DNA from: an uncultured Actinomycetes bacterium
GTDB taxonomy: Bacteria; Actinomycetota; Thermoleophilia; Solirubrobacterales; Solirubrobacteraceae
Assembly (NCBI GenBank): GCA_937888775.1
Contig: CALAQT010000166.1
Span: 1-25,060 of the forward strand
DNA: 25,060 bases
Direction: 5' to 3'
In this document: positions 1 to 7,824 of the stretch, one piece after another
Layout: each line of letters opens with the position of its first letter
Position numbering within the stretch: the stretch's first letter is position 1
Program-made: the position numbers and the translations under genes
The notes under the pieces: generated by a model
Databases searched by the model: none
What the model was told of the DNA's origin: nothing
The model's input: only the letters and a program-made list of their open reading frames with translations

Positions 1-50
1 CGTTGTCGACGGCGGGCTGCGCGTCAAGCAGGTCCGCGTCGACGACGGCG
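1..50. other. Unassigned window edge
   Basis: This short stretch follows the stop codon of the truncated glycosyltransferase fragment on the minus strand. Both strands have an open frame here, but 50 bases are too few to assign a gene. It may be the other side of the event that truncated the glycosyltransferase. Confidence 0.3.
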
Positions 51-338
51 TCAACTTAGACCAAGCTGGCGCATACGCGACAGCTGGCTGCGCCAGCACA
101 ACGGCCGTATCCGACCTGGAGCGAGCGACGCGAACTGGCTTACCAGTTCGTAGGAGTATCGCCCAATGCCCGTAACGGCTTGGCCTTGACGTGCGTCGAA
201 CAGAACACTCGGCGGGTGCACCCGCACAGGGTAACGCGTTCTGCTACCGCCCGATCGCTGACCCACTACGAGGGCAGCGATCGAGGCGCATCTCATCGAG
301 GCATCGCTCAAGCCTCGAGAGGGTGCCGCCTGGTTCAT
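51..338 (-). pseudogene. Truncated GT1-type glycosyltransferase, N-terminal fragment
   Basis: The C-terminal 55 or so residues match the extreme N-terminus of GT-B glycosyltransferases of the mannosyltransferase type: VLFDARQGQAVTGIGRYSYE (glycine-rich 'TGIGRY' loop), then PLCWRSQ. The frame stops right after RMRQLGLS, so almost the whole enzyme is missing. The same block recurs in the pseudogene at 12400-13519 (VLFDAR, VTGIGVY, GPYCWRSQRGLMRGLGL), so the two were homologous genes. The start is uncertain: ATG at 338 gives an unusual basic leader, while in-frame GTG codons at 227 and 221 start close to where the family normally begins. It is the last gene of the minus-strand operon and is presumably non-functional. 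The truncation could be a frameshift with the rest outside the window, but the sequence after the stop does not resemble the expected continuation. Confidence 0.6.
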
Positions 339-694
339 AACAGCCGTCCGCTATCGGGGGAACAAGCTGACTCGTGGATCGATGTGTCGCGTCTGTACGG
401 TCCGGGCTGACCGCTGCGCGTCACGCCGGGATGCATCCACAGTAGTCGGGACCAGGCGCTCAAATCGTGAAGCCTCATCTGCGGCCTCGCCCAACGTCAA
501 CTCTTCGTAGCACTGAAAGCACGAGAAGCCGGTGCCATTGATACATCTGCCGGCGGGCCACGAAACCCGCAGAGAGCGCGGTTAGATTATGGGGGGCGGC
601 GGGTTTGGACGTCCTGCGGCCGCACCCTCGAAGCCGGAGCCTCACAAGGATGAGTTGCTGTCACCCTTGGCTCGGTCACGTTGCCATGCGCGAC
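339..694. other. Gene-free spacer between two glycosyltransferases
   Basis: About 355 bases without a convincing gene. The track-length frames here lack family motifs. A G-rich run (590-607) lies just downstream of the glycosyltransferase stop at 695. I see no terminator with a T tract. The spacer is unusually long for an operon whose other junctions overlap by four bases, which fits rearrangement near the operon end. Confidence 0.4.
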
Positions 695-1759
695 TCACAG
701 ATCACGAGCCGCGCTAATCACTTTGCCCGCGGCGGCCACGCGCATCTTGATGCCGTCAAACTCCTCCGCGATGCCACGCGCGCGCCGACCCAGCTCATCC
801 AAAGGCAGCGACCTCAGCATCTCCGCAACCGCGTCGGCAAACTGCGCTGCTGGCTGCACCAACTCGGGACTGATCCTCCGGACCAGCTCTGCCGCACCCA
901 CCTCGGGAGTACAGAATGGCACGGCGCCAGCCGCCATCGCCTCCAGCACGACGTAACCGAACCCGTCGGTTGCAGACGGAAGCACCAGGGCGTGGGCACG
1001 AGCCAGGAGCTTTGGCACATCACAGTGCCCTTGGAAGGTCGCCGTTTGCGCCAGCCTTCGCGACCACGGGCACACAGGCCCGCCCACGGTCGCGAGGACC
1101 GCATCCCCCGAGATCCGCCGCTCCAGCTCGACAAGAATATCCAGACCTTTCCAAAGCGAAAACGTCCCGACAAACGCGACCGTCAGCTCGTCGGCCTTTC
1201 TTCCCGGGCTAAAGCGCTTAAGATCGACACCGGGAGAAGCGACTATGACACGGCCACGCACCATCTCATCGCCTCGAAGCTCGCTGGCGACGGCCTCGCA
1301 CTCCGCACGTAGGACGTCGGCGAGCCGGAGCTCTCGCTCGAGCGCGCCGACATCGAATCGTGTCACGAAACCCCTGCCTCCGCCCGCTCGCCGCCGGGCG
1401 GCCGCAATGCTCTCTAGCGCCACCCGAGGATGATGACTGGCGGCGTGCAGAACCCGCACCTGGCGCCTCGTCGCATGTCGAGGAAGGTAGCCCGGAATTG
1501 CGTATGCCAGGCTCCAGTCACTATCTATGCGGGACCTCAAAACACGACGATCGACCACGCGACTGAGCGTCGCCAAACGGCGTCCTGCACGCGTACGTAA
1601 TAGGCGCTGAGCAGAAGTTGCCCTTCCGTCAAAATCTAAATATCGGACAACCAGCCCGTGAGCCTCTAGTCCGGCTGCCATCTGGCCAGCGGCGGCGCCC
1701 AACCCGCCCACACCGTTGGGCGCTGGCGCAACAACGATCGCGGTACCCACTTCCATCAC
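695..1759 (-). CDS. GT4-family glycosyltransferase
   Basis: A 354-residue GT-B glycosyltransferase predicted to add a sugar to a lipid-linked polysaccharide repeat unit in the cytoplasm. Seen in the sequence: an N-terminal glycine-rich loop (PNGVGGLGAAAGQMAAGL, about residues 13-30), the second-domain entry VAFVGTFSLWKGLDILVEL, and the donor-binding E-x7-E region around DGFGYVVLEAMAAG. Length is normal for family GT4. The first codon is GTG at 1759, directly followed by ATG at 1756; the upstream methyltransferase stop (1756-1758) overlaps either one, as GTGA or TGATG, so translation is probably coupled. Donor sugar and linkage cannot be read from sequence. It sits at the distal end of the flippase-methyltransferase-glycosyltransferase run. 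Confidence 0.88.
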   Translation of the reverse strand: MMEVGTAIVVAPAPNGVGGLGAAAGQMAAGLEAHGLVVRYLDFDGRATSAQRLLRTRAGRRLATLSRVVDRRVLRSRIDSDWSLAYAIPGYLPRHATRRQVRVLHAASHHPRVALESIAAARRRAGGGRGFVTRFDVGALERELRLADVLRAECEAVASELRGDEMVRGRVIVASPGVDLKRFSPGRKADELTVAFVGTFSLWKGLDILVELERRISGDAVLATVGGPVCPWSRRLAQTATFQGHCDVPKLLARAHALVLPSATDGFGYVVLEAMAAGAVPFCTPEVGAAELVRRISPELVQPAAQFADAVAEMLRSLPLDELGRRARGIAEEFDGIKMRVAAAGKVISAARDL

Positions 1760-2649
1760 CGCGCGCGCCGCAGCCAGAGAGAGCCGCCGTCGTACGAGCG
1801 CTCACCGCCGTGCAGCTTGGCTCGCAGCATACTTCGATGAGTACGAGCGAGCCAGTGGTTCGCCAAAAGCACGTCGAAGTCCTGGCTGCCGCCAAGCAGC
1901 GCTTGCACGAGATACTGTTCGCCCCAGAAGTACGCTCGCTCATAGAGGAATGGTCGTGGGTACTCCCAGGGCAAAAAGATATCGTGCAAGTGCACCACGA
2001 CGCCGGGAGCGAGCCGAGGCAGCACTTCGAGTAGAAGGTAATTGACTTCACTACCGGCCTTTACCGTATGCGTGGTATCGATAAACAGTATGTCATTCTG
2101 GCGCAAGCTAAACAACGTGTCAGGTGGGATCGCTTGCGCAGGAAGGTCAGCGAGCTTGGAGAGTCCTGTTACGGATTCTCGCAGGTACGGCGCGGGAAAG
2201 GGATCGAATGACTCGAACCGACACGGATGCCCGTCAGCCCAATTGAGCGCCACCGCTGATGCAGTGACGAGGGTCGAGGAGCCAGAGCCGACCTCGACTA
2301 CTCTGGCCGGCCGCAGCGCACGAACCATCGCGAACAGCACCAAGGGATCTAACCCTTCAAAGCTCCCGTTCGGAAGCGTAAAACTCGCAGATCTGACGCG
2401 TGCCGCCGCTGGGCTGTCGAATTCAGCAATGTGCGGCAGGAGATCCTCAAAGAAGCCCAACTGACCCTCCGCATTCCAAGACACACCTGGTAAGGAACTG
2501 GCACGAGAGAAGAAATCGGCAGGCAGCGCTCTCAAGTCCGGCAGCGGACTGTAGAAATCCCGATAAACAAGGTCGAAATTCATCTGGCGGGCGACCCGCC
2601 GAACCACACTTAGCGCGGCCATGCGCGTAGCGTTCTGAACGCGCCTCAT
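1756..2649 (-). CDS. Class I SAM methyltransferase (glycan-cluster type, copy 1)
   Basis: A 297-residue protein with a Rossmann-type SAM site (VVEVGSGSSTLVTA, motif I) and a conserved DILFIDTTHTVK segment followed by HLHDIFLPWEYPR, typical of the CmcI/Methyltransf_24-like fold. The HDIF and paired histidines resemble a metal- or acid-base site. It probably O-methylates a sugar in the polysaccharide; the acceptor is unknown. ATG at 2649 overlaps the flippase stop (ATGA), and its own stop overlaps the next glycosyltransferase start, so all three are likely made from one message. A clear paralogue of the same length and motif order lies at 14309-15220, sharing the DYYSP/DFYSP N-terminal region, IDTTHTVK, HDIFLP and ERAYFWGEQYL. 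Confidence 0.85.
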   Translation of the reverse strand: MRRVQNATRMAALSVVRRVARQMNFDLVYRDFYSPLPDLRALPADFFSRASSLPGVSWNAEGQLGFFEDLLPHIAEFDSPAAARVRSASFTLPNGSFEGLDPLVLFAMVRALRPARVVEVGSGSSTLVTASAVALNWADGHPCRFESFDPFPAPYLRESVTGLSKLADLPAQAIPPDTLFSLRQNDILFIDTTHTVKAGSEVNYLLLEVLPRLAPGVVVHLHDIFLPWEYPRPFLYERAYFWGEQYLVQALLGGSQDFDVLLANHWLARTHRSMLRAKLHGGERSYDGGSLWLRRAR

Positions 2650-4034
2650 AATCCCGGCTTATGCGAGTTGCCCTTCACCATCTTGGGCATCGCGCCGATC
2701 CGATGAAGCGCGGCACGCGCGAGGCGCAATCCCCATCGGACGTCGGCCATAGTGGGCAGAAGCAACGTAGATAAGGAACACTCAAAGCGGCGACGAGCAA
2801 ACGCAAGTTGGATGGTAAAATTAGCAGAATATGCCACCAGGCTCACCAGAGCCGCACCGACGCCGCCAAGGAGAGGCAGCAGCAGCACGAGGCCGGGTAC
2901 GGTAACTGCAAGGGTGGCATACTCGCCGATACTGGGGATCGAGGGCGCCCCATCGGCGACAAGGGATCCTCCAAGGACCTCCGTGCCGGAAAGGGGAACG
3001 GCAGCGAGCAGCAATATAGCTGCCATAGGAACGGCCCCGCCAAAGTCCGGGCCGAACGCGAGGGGGATCAGGACGACGGCGATCCCGGCCATGACCAGGT
3101 TCGCGAGGACTACGATTGAGAGGCACACTCGCAAGGCGTCACCAACCAGGTGGCGTTCTCCAGCGGCCACCCTAACAAGAAGCGGGGGTGCGACTGCGCT
3201 GCTCACCACGTTAGGCACGAGGGAGAATGTGACCGCAACGGCGTAAAGCCCCAGCTGGCTCGAAGATGCTAGGCCGGTCATTAGGAGCTGATCCAGGCGC
3301 CCGTTGGCTAGCGATGCTATGAATGAGGCCCAGGACTTCAGCCCGAACGGAACTCCGGCACGGATCAATTCACGGCGCACACGCAATGGCCGCCAGTGCC
3401 TGAGCGGGATCAGCGCAGGGAGGATCGACGCGATCCCAGCCACGATGGCGACCAAGGCAAGGCGGCTGACGGTCACCGCATTTAGGAAATACAGGACGAT
3501 GAGAGCGCCGGCCGGAAGAACAATGGGAATCAGCCGCGACACGGCCATCAGCTTCCAACGCGACAGACCACCAAGGAACGAGGACAACAGGATCCCCACC
3601 AGCGAGAGCGGCAGGGTGAGGAAGAAGATCAGGACCCAGTGCGAGACGACCGTTCGTCCGTGGCCGAGCAGCTGAGAGATTGGCAGTCCTAGCGGCGCCA
3701 GCACGATCCCGATCAAAAGCATCAACCCTCCGATGGACCCGACTAGGTCGCCTGGCCTCGTACCCCTGGCGACCTCTCGTGTGGCATATGCGGCCAAACC
3801 AAACGATGCAATCAACGGGACTATCTGCGCGACCACAAGGATCGCTTGCAGCTGGCCTCGGCCAGCGGGTCCAAGCGCGCGCGCTTGGAGGGGGCCCGTG
3901 ATGATCCCGAGTGCGAGCACAAAGCCATTGAGCAGCGAAAGGCCGCCAGCGACCGAGGCCGTGGAGGCGCGCGGCTTTGGCGTGGTAGCTGGGGCCATCG
4001 AAGAGCTAGTCGTTATAGACGAGACCGTGCGCAT
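2646..4034 (-). CDS. Polysaccharide flippase (Wzx/MATE-like)
   Basis: A 462-residue, strongly hydrophobic protein with about 12 predicted membrane helices. It begins after a short polar N-terminus with the segment SLLNGFVLALGIITGPLQAR, followed by ALGPAGRGQLQAI, a signature of the polysaccharide-synthase/MVF flippase family. Its role is inferred from the family: moving undecaprenyl-linked repeat units across the inner membrane. ATG at 4034 is used; an in-frame ATG at 3998 (MAPATTPKP) is an alternative, and neither has a strong Shine-Dalgarno sequence. The stop overlaps the methyltransferase ATG by four bases. A 300-base spacer precedes it, so it may have its own promoter. Confidence 0.87.
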   Translation of the reverse strand: MRTVSSITTSSSMAPATTPKPRASTASVAGGLSLLNGFVLALGIITGPLQARALGPAGRGQLQAILVVAQIVPLIASFGLAAYATREVARGTRPGDLVGSIGGLMLLIGIVLAPLGLPISQLLGHGRTVVSHWVLIFFLTLPLSLVGILLSSFLGGLSRWKLMAVSRLIPIVLPAGALIVLYFLNAVTVSRLALVAIVAGIASILPALIPLRHWRPLRVRRELIRAGVPFGLKSWASFIASLANGRLDQLLMTGLASSSQLGLYAVAVTFSLVPNVVSSAVAPPLLVRVAAGERHLVGDALRVCLSIVVLANLVMAGIAVVLIPLAFGPDFGGAVPMAAILLLAAVPLSGTEVLGGSLVADGAPSIPSIGEYATLAVTVPGLVLLLPLLGGVGAALVSLVAYSANFTIQLAFARRRFECSLSTLLLPTMADVRWGLRLARAALHRIGAMPKMVKGNSHKPGL

Positions 4035-4334
4035 GCAAGTCGCGTCTGGTTTGAGCCGCAGCGTGGCGGCGACAATGGTGCAGGGAATCCACCTGCCTCC
4101 CTAATTCGTAGCCGGCCTTCGGTCGGAGGCGCGGAGTGCCAGGGCGCCGGTCACAGTCTAGGTTGGTTAGCCCGAACGCCGAGGGCTGTGGTGGGCCCGG
4201 AGCGACGACCGAGGCCAACGCGGGACGACTTATCTTGATCTCCGGTAGCGGCACTTGCGTATCTGTTCCGGCAACTCGGCGTGTATCCGTGCGAACTCTG
4301 CCGGCTCACCCGAACCCCACTAGGCCGCCGCCGG
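4035..4334. other. 300-bp spacer upstream of the flippase
   Basis: Separates the stop of the methyltransferase at 4335 from the flippase start. Frames here have no recognisable motifs. It is the only large gap inside the left operon and is a natural place for an internal promoter, but I cannot point to a convincing -35/-10 pair. Confidence 0.4.
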
Positions 4335-5084
4335 CTAGCTCGGCCGGACTGCAACCGCCGTGACACTTAGAAATGGCCAACGCAAGGCGTGCGTGACGGG
4401 TCGGTCCAAAAGCTGGACCAACCGCAATGGAAGGACGACCAACCAACCGACGCCTGGGGTGATCCGCTGACCCCGGCGCATCAGATTCGTGAGCTTCTGG
4501 GACACGTAGCCGCTGATCTCGCCCTGCGCGACGACGCTGAGGCCAGCAGCTTCGAGCATCGCAGTCAGTTGCTCGGAGGAGTATCCCCACCGGACGTGCC
4601 CCCCATCCTCGGTCGAGGATAGTGATTCGCAGAACAGCGGGCGGTGCCTTGCAGAAGGCGCGGAGATCAGAAGTTGCCCACCGGGACGCAGAAGACCAGC
4701 AAGTAGGCGAACCAGCTCCTGGTCCGCATTTAGATGTTCAATCACTTCGAGGCACAGGATTTGATCGAAGGTCCCGAGCTCATCTCTAAACGTGCTAAGC
4801 CGGCGCAAGTCACCGATGCGAAATACGACACGCGTCATTCGAACCGAGTTTGCGCGACGCTGCGCGCGAGCGAGCTCGTCCTCTGCAAAGGACAGCGCGA
4901 CAACATGGTTACCTTTGCTACCAGCCATGAGAGCAAAACTACCGTTACCAGCGCCTGCGTCAAGCGTACGCACAGGTCCTGGCCGCAGGTGACGGCGCGC
5001 GAATATCCAGCGGTCGACCACGCATGGATCTCCGTGGAACATGGTGGCGCGCCAGCCAAGCGCGCGGACTAAGACGTCGCTCAT
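4335..5084 (-). CDS. SAM-dependent methyltransferase (Methyltransf_11/UbiE-like)
   Basis: A 249-residue class I methyltransferase. Motif I is TLDAGAGNGSFALMAGSKG (about residues 40-57), motif II/III region is FDQILCLEVIEHL, and the post-motif is LLRPGGQLLISAPS. The C-terminus is mildly hydrophobic and basic, which could hold it near the membrane. It most likely methylates a sugar or lipid-linked intermediate in the glycan pathway, judged by neighbours. ATG at 5084 overlaps the upstream glycosyltransferase stop (ATGA), so expression is probably coupled. It is unrelated in detail to the two glycan-cluster methyltransferases at 1756-2649 and 14309-15220. Confidence 0.88.
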   Translation of the reverse strand: MSDVLVRALGWRATMFHGDPCVVDRWIFARRHLRPGPVRTLDAGAGNGSFALMAGSKGNHVVALSFAEDELARAQRRANSVRMTRVVFRIGDLRRLSTFRDELGTFDQILCLEVIEHLNADQELVRLLAGLLRPGGQLLISAPSARHRPLFCESLSSTEDGGHVRWGYSSEQLTAMLEAAGLSVVAQGEISGYVSQKLTNLMRRGQRITPGVGWLVVLPLRLVQLLDRPVTHALRWPFLSVTAVAVRPS

Positions 5085-6232
5085 TGCCCGAAGGTATCAG
5101 CCTGAGCGCAGCTTACGCCTACTCCGCGAGCGGATCCTCGGGCGAGGGCGCTCAGCGCGCTCCGAGTCTGCGCAGCGATCGTTTCCCACGAGAATGTCCG
5201 CTCGTACAACTCACGCCCCCGGCGGGCGAGCGCTTCGCGCTCGTCGTCATCGCGTATTAATCGAACAGCTTCAGCCGCGTACTTCTCGGGATCGTCTATG
5301 CTGACAAGAAGCAAGCCTGGATCTAAAAGCTCATCATCTGTTGAGGGTCCATACGTGCTCAGGACCGCGCGCCCCATTTGCAACGACGCCATAAGGGTTG
5401 TCTTGTTTGTGATCGCACCCGTTACGTACGGGAGCAGCACCAGATCTGCGCACGACAGATGAGCCGCAACCTGAGCCGTGGTCAAAGGGCCGGGCGTCAC
5501 CACTTCGACGCCCAACGGAGGGACAACGCGAGGCGGCCGAGCTCCCAGGTTCAGCAAGACGTGCTCCCCGACCGAACCGGCCACCGCGTGCAGGGCCAGA
5601 TGAAGCATCGACATCGCCCGTGAGGGATGGGCGTTTCCAAAAGTGGCGATGATTGGCAAAGATTGCGGACCACGGAGGCTCGCACGTAGCGCCGCGACAT
5701 GCGCGATGTCTACGACCTCGTCGAGGTTGGACCCAACCGGAATATGATCGCCGCGGACGTGCCGGCCACCCAAGGCCGCGATCTCGTCCTCGCGCTCGCG
5801 GCAAGTGGCGATTGTGAAATCGGTCGCCCCGAGAAGCGCCCAAAGCTGCGCGCGGTGCCAAAGCCCCATTGTCGTCCAGCGCCAGCCCACGAGTGGCATG
5901 TATGCCTCATGGACAGTAATGACCATGAGCGCTGCGTTGTGATCCCGTAGTCTGCGCCAGGCGAGAGGTAGCCACGGGGCCATTCCGCGGCGCCCGAATG
6001 AGAACGGGTTATACTGCAGCACATAGGCGTCGAAGCCGCTTGGAATTCCCGCCGAGCCTCGTTGCCCTTTGGAATGTTCGCGCCAGCGTCCAGGTGCTAT
6101 GAGTCGGAAGACCGTAGCACTCATGCTGATGCTGGAGTTCAGCGCCGCTGCTAAACGTGAGCTGTACGAAATGATTGCGTCAGTTTCGCTGTCCTCGGCA
6201 CCGCAAAGGAGTGCGATACGCAGTGGCTGCAT
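5081..6232 (-). CDS. GT4-family glycosyltransferase
   Basis: A 383-residue GT-B enzyme. The N-terminal domain starts MQPLRIALLCGAEDSETDAI and has a conserved VHEAYMPLVGW region. The C-terminal donor domain includes LPIIATFGNAHPSRAM, ADLVLLPYVTGAITNKTTLM and MGRAVLSTYGPSTDDELL. The usual E-x7-E is not canonical; the region YVTGAITNKTTLMASLQMG replaces it, as in some diverged GT4 proteins. It likely extends the lipid-linked repeat unit. The gene lies 18 bp after the polymerase stop and overlaps the following methyltransferase by 4 bp. No strong Shine-Dalgarno is visible before the ATG. Confidence 0.85.
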   Translation of the reverse strand: MQPLRIALLCGAEDSETDAIISYSSRLAAALNSSISMSATVFRLIAPGRWREHSKGQRGSAGIPSGFDAYVLQYNPFSFGRRGMAPWLPLAWRRLRDHNAALMVITVHEAYMPLVGWRWTTMGLWHRAQLWALLGATDFTIATCREREDEIAALGGRHVRGDHIPVGSNLDEVVDIAHVAALRASLRGPQSLPIIATFGNAHPSRAMSMLHLALHAVAGSVGEHVLLNLGARPPRVVPPLGVEVVTPGPLTTAQVAAHLSCADLVLLPYVTGAITNKTTLMASLQMGRAVLSTYGPSTDDELLDPGLLLVSIDDPEKYAAEAVRLIRDDDEREALARRGRELYERTFSWETIAAQTRSALSALARGSARGVGVSCAQADTFGQ

Positions 6233-6250
6233 CCGATCAGCGACCCAGGT

Positions 6251-7786
6251 TTACCGAAGCGCCAATGTCCGACGCAACCGCTGCGGGCGCAGCACCAAGC
6301 GTCCGGCCCGCATCTCACCGTACCAATACGCGAATGCGCCGCCCGTGACCCAGATAAACGGCGCCGATGGCGAGTTGGCGGTGACCGCTCCGAACAGCCA
6401 CGTCGCGAATATAGCGATCCACACGGCGACCAGAGCCATAAGGGGCCGTTGCAGCGCTGGATCGGCGATCCGTCGCAACCTCACGCCAACAGCCGTCATC
6501 GCAACAGTGAACCAGAGCATAACGGCTAGCCCCGGAATTCCCGCCTCGATGAGCAGGAAGGTGAACTCGCTCTCGGCGTCGAGCCCACTGCCGCTGCCTT
6601 GTGCACCGCCGATGCTGCTGCCGCCCGCCGGCCCGACCGACCCAATGCCCGCTCCAAGCGGGTACCGCGCGATGTACGTCGGGATGGACGCCAGCGTGGC
6701 TTGGCGAGCCGTCACCGCGGTACCGAGGAGGCGGGTGGGAGCAATGCTCGAATACCGATTATCGGTATTCGACGCAAAGGCTGAAATGCCAAAGTATCCC
6801 GCCACACCCAAGACCGTGGTGAGGGCGAGCACCCCGAGTCCTCGGCGCGACGTGAGTGTCAGCGCTAGAAATGCGACGACTGCAACTAGTCCGCCCACAA
6901 CGTCGAGTCTGGCTTGCGACGTCACAATACCAAGGGTCGTCAGGATCATCGCAGGCGCGAGTAACAAGCCGAGCTTGACGCTCCGCCGCGCGCCGCTCAG
7001 CAACGCAAGTGCACCAGGGACAGCCATCAGGCCCACGAAACCGCCAAAGCCATACGCATTACCGAGCGCCGGTGGCCGCAATTTGATCTGGCCGGTGGTC
7101 GTCACGAAAATGCTCGCAGCGCCGGCTCCGGTGCCGTGCACGAGGCTTGCGTAGCCCGGGCCCCATTTGGCCAGTCCGTTTACACCGATAGACGTCTGCA
7201 CGACCGAGACAACACCGTTGGCCGCTGCGATGACAAGCAGCAACGCAAGGAGTGCGACCAAGCGCCGCTCGCTGCGCAGCACGAAGTATCCAAAAAAGAA
7301 CAGTGGGACGAATTCAAGGTGTTGACGTAGACCCGTAGCAGCATGCAGGAAGGAGGCGTTGACTGGGTTCGCTAGCTGCATAACGCACACCGCCACCCAC
7401 GCCAACACCAGCCCGGTGAAAGGCGGCACCGTAAGTCGCGTCTTCCGCAGAATAATGCGGACCGCTGCGCCGAGAACGATCGCGTAGAGCAAGACGTCTC
7501 GGCCGAGCGTCGCGAGCGTCGATCCGGAAGACAGCTTCGCGACTCCGTCTAACAGACCGAGGTAGAGGAGCAACACCGCCAGTGTCACGTGGTAGCGCTC
7601 GCTAAAGAAGAGCCACAGAGCCAGCGGCGCTAGCAGAACCGGAGCTGCGTCGTGCAGCAGCGCATGACGTGACCCGGATCCAACCACACCCACCCAGACC
7701 GCGGCGACAACAGCGAATGTGACAAGCAGGCAGAATTGCGCCGAGATCGGACTACCCGGTCGGCGCGCAGCTAGCGACGTACTCAT
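6251..7786 (-). CDS. O-antigen polymerase/ligase-like membrane protein
   Basis: A 511-residue protein with about 11-12 hydrophobic helices and a large extracytoplasmic loop (about residues 340-405) rich in Gly/Ser. Wzy/WaaL-family marks are TSQARLDVVGG (about 289-299), YPLGAGIGSVGP (about 375-386) and ESEFTFLLIEAGIPG (about 405-419), equivalent to the Wzy_C pattern. It would polymerise or transfer repeat units at the outer face of the membrane. It lies 38 bp downstream of the Wzz/kinase gene and 18 bp before the next glycosyltransferase, in one operon. A second, distinct member of the family is at 22857-24920. Which one polymerises and which ligates cannot be told from sequence. Confidence 0.87.
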   Translation of the reverse strand: MSTSLAARRPGSPISAQFCLLVTFAVVAAVWVGVVGSGSRHALLHDAAPVLLAPLALWLFFSERYHVTLAVLLLYLGLLDGVAKLSSGSTLATLGRDVLLYAIVLGAAVRIILRKTRLTVPPFTGLVLAWVAVCVMQLANPVNASFLHAATGLRQHLEFVPLFFFGYFVLRSERRLVALLALLLVIAAANGVVSVVQTSIGVNGLAKWGPGYASLVHGTGAGAASIFVTTTGQIKLRPPALGNAYGFGGFVGLMAVPGALALLSGARRSVKLGLLLAPAMILTTLGIVTSQARLDVVGGLVAVVAFLALTLTSRRGLGVLALTTVLGVAGYFGISAFASNTDNRYSSIAPTRLLGTAVTARQATLASIPTYIARYPLGAGIGSVGPAGGSSIGGAQGSGSGLDAESEFTFLLIEAGIPGLAVMLWFTVAMTAVGVRLRRIADPALQRPLMALVAVWIAIFATWLFGAVTANSPSAPFIWVTGGAFAYWYGEMRAGRLVLRPQRLRRTLALR

Positions 7787-7824
7787 GGGCTACTGCCCAC
7801 CCGCGGGCCTGCGACCGGCTAACC

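Noticed and set aside
605..1312. 235-residue plus-strand open frame
   Set aside because: It is the antisense of the GT4 gene at 695-1759, arginine-rich and without motifs.
6069..7154. 361-residue plus-strand open frame
   Set aside because: It lies opposite the polymerase gene; composition and lack of motifs mark it as a GC-rich antisense frame.
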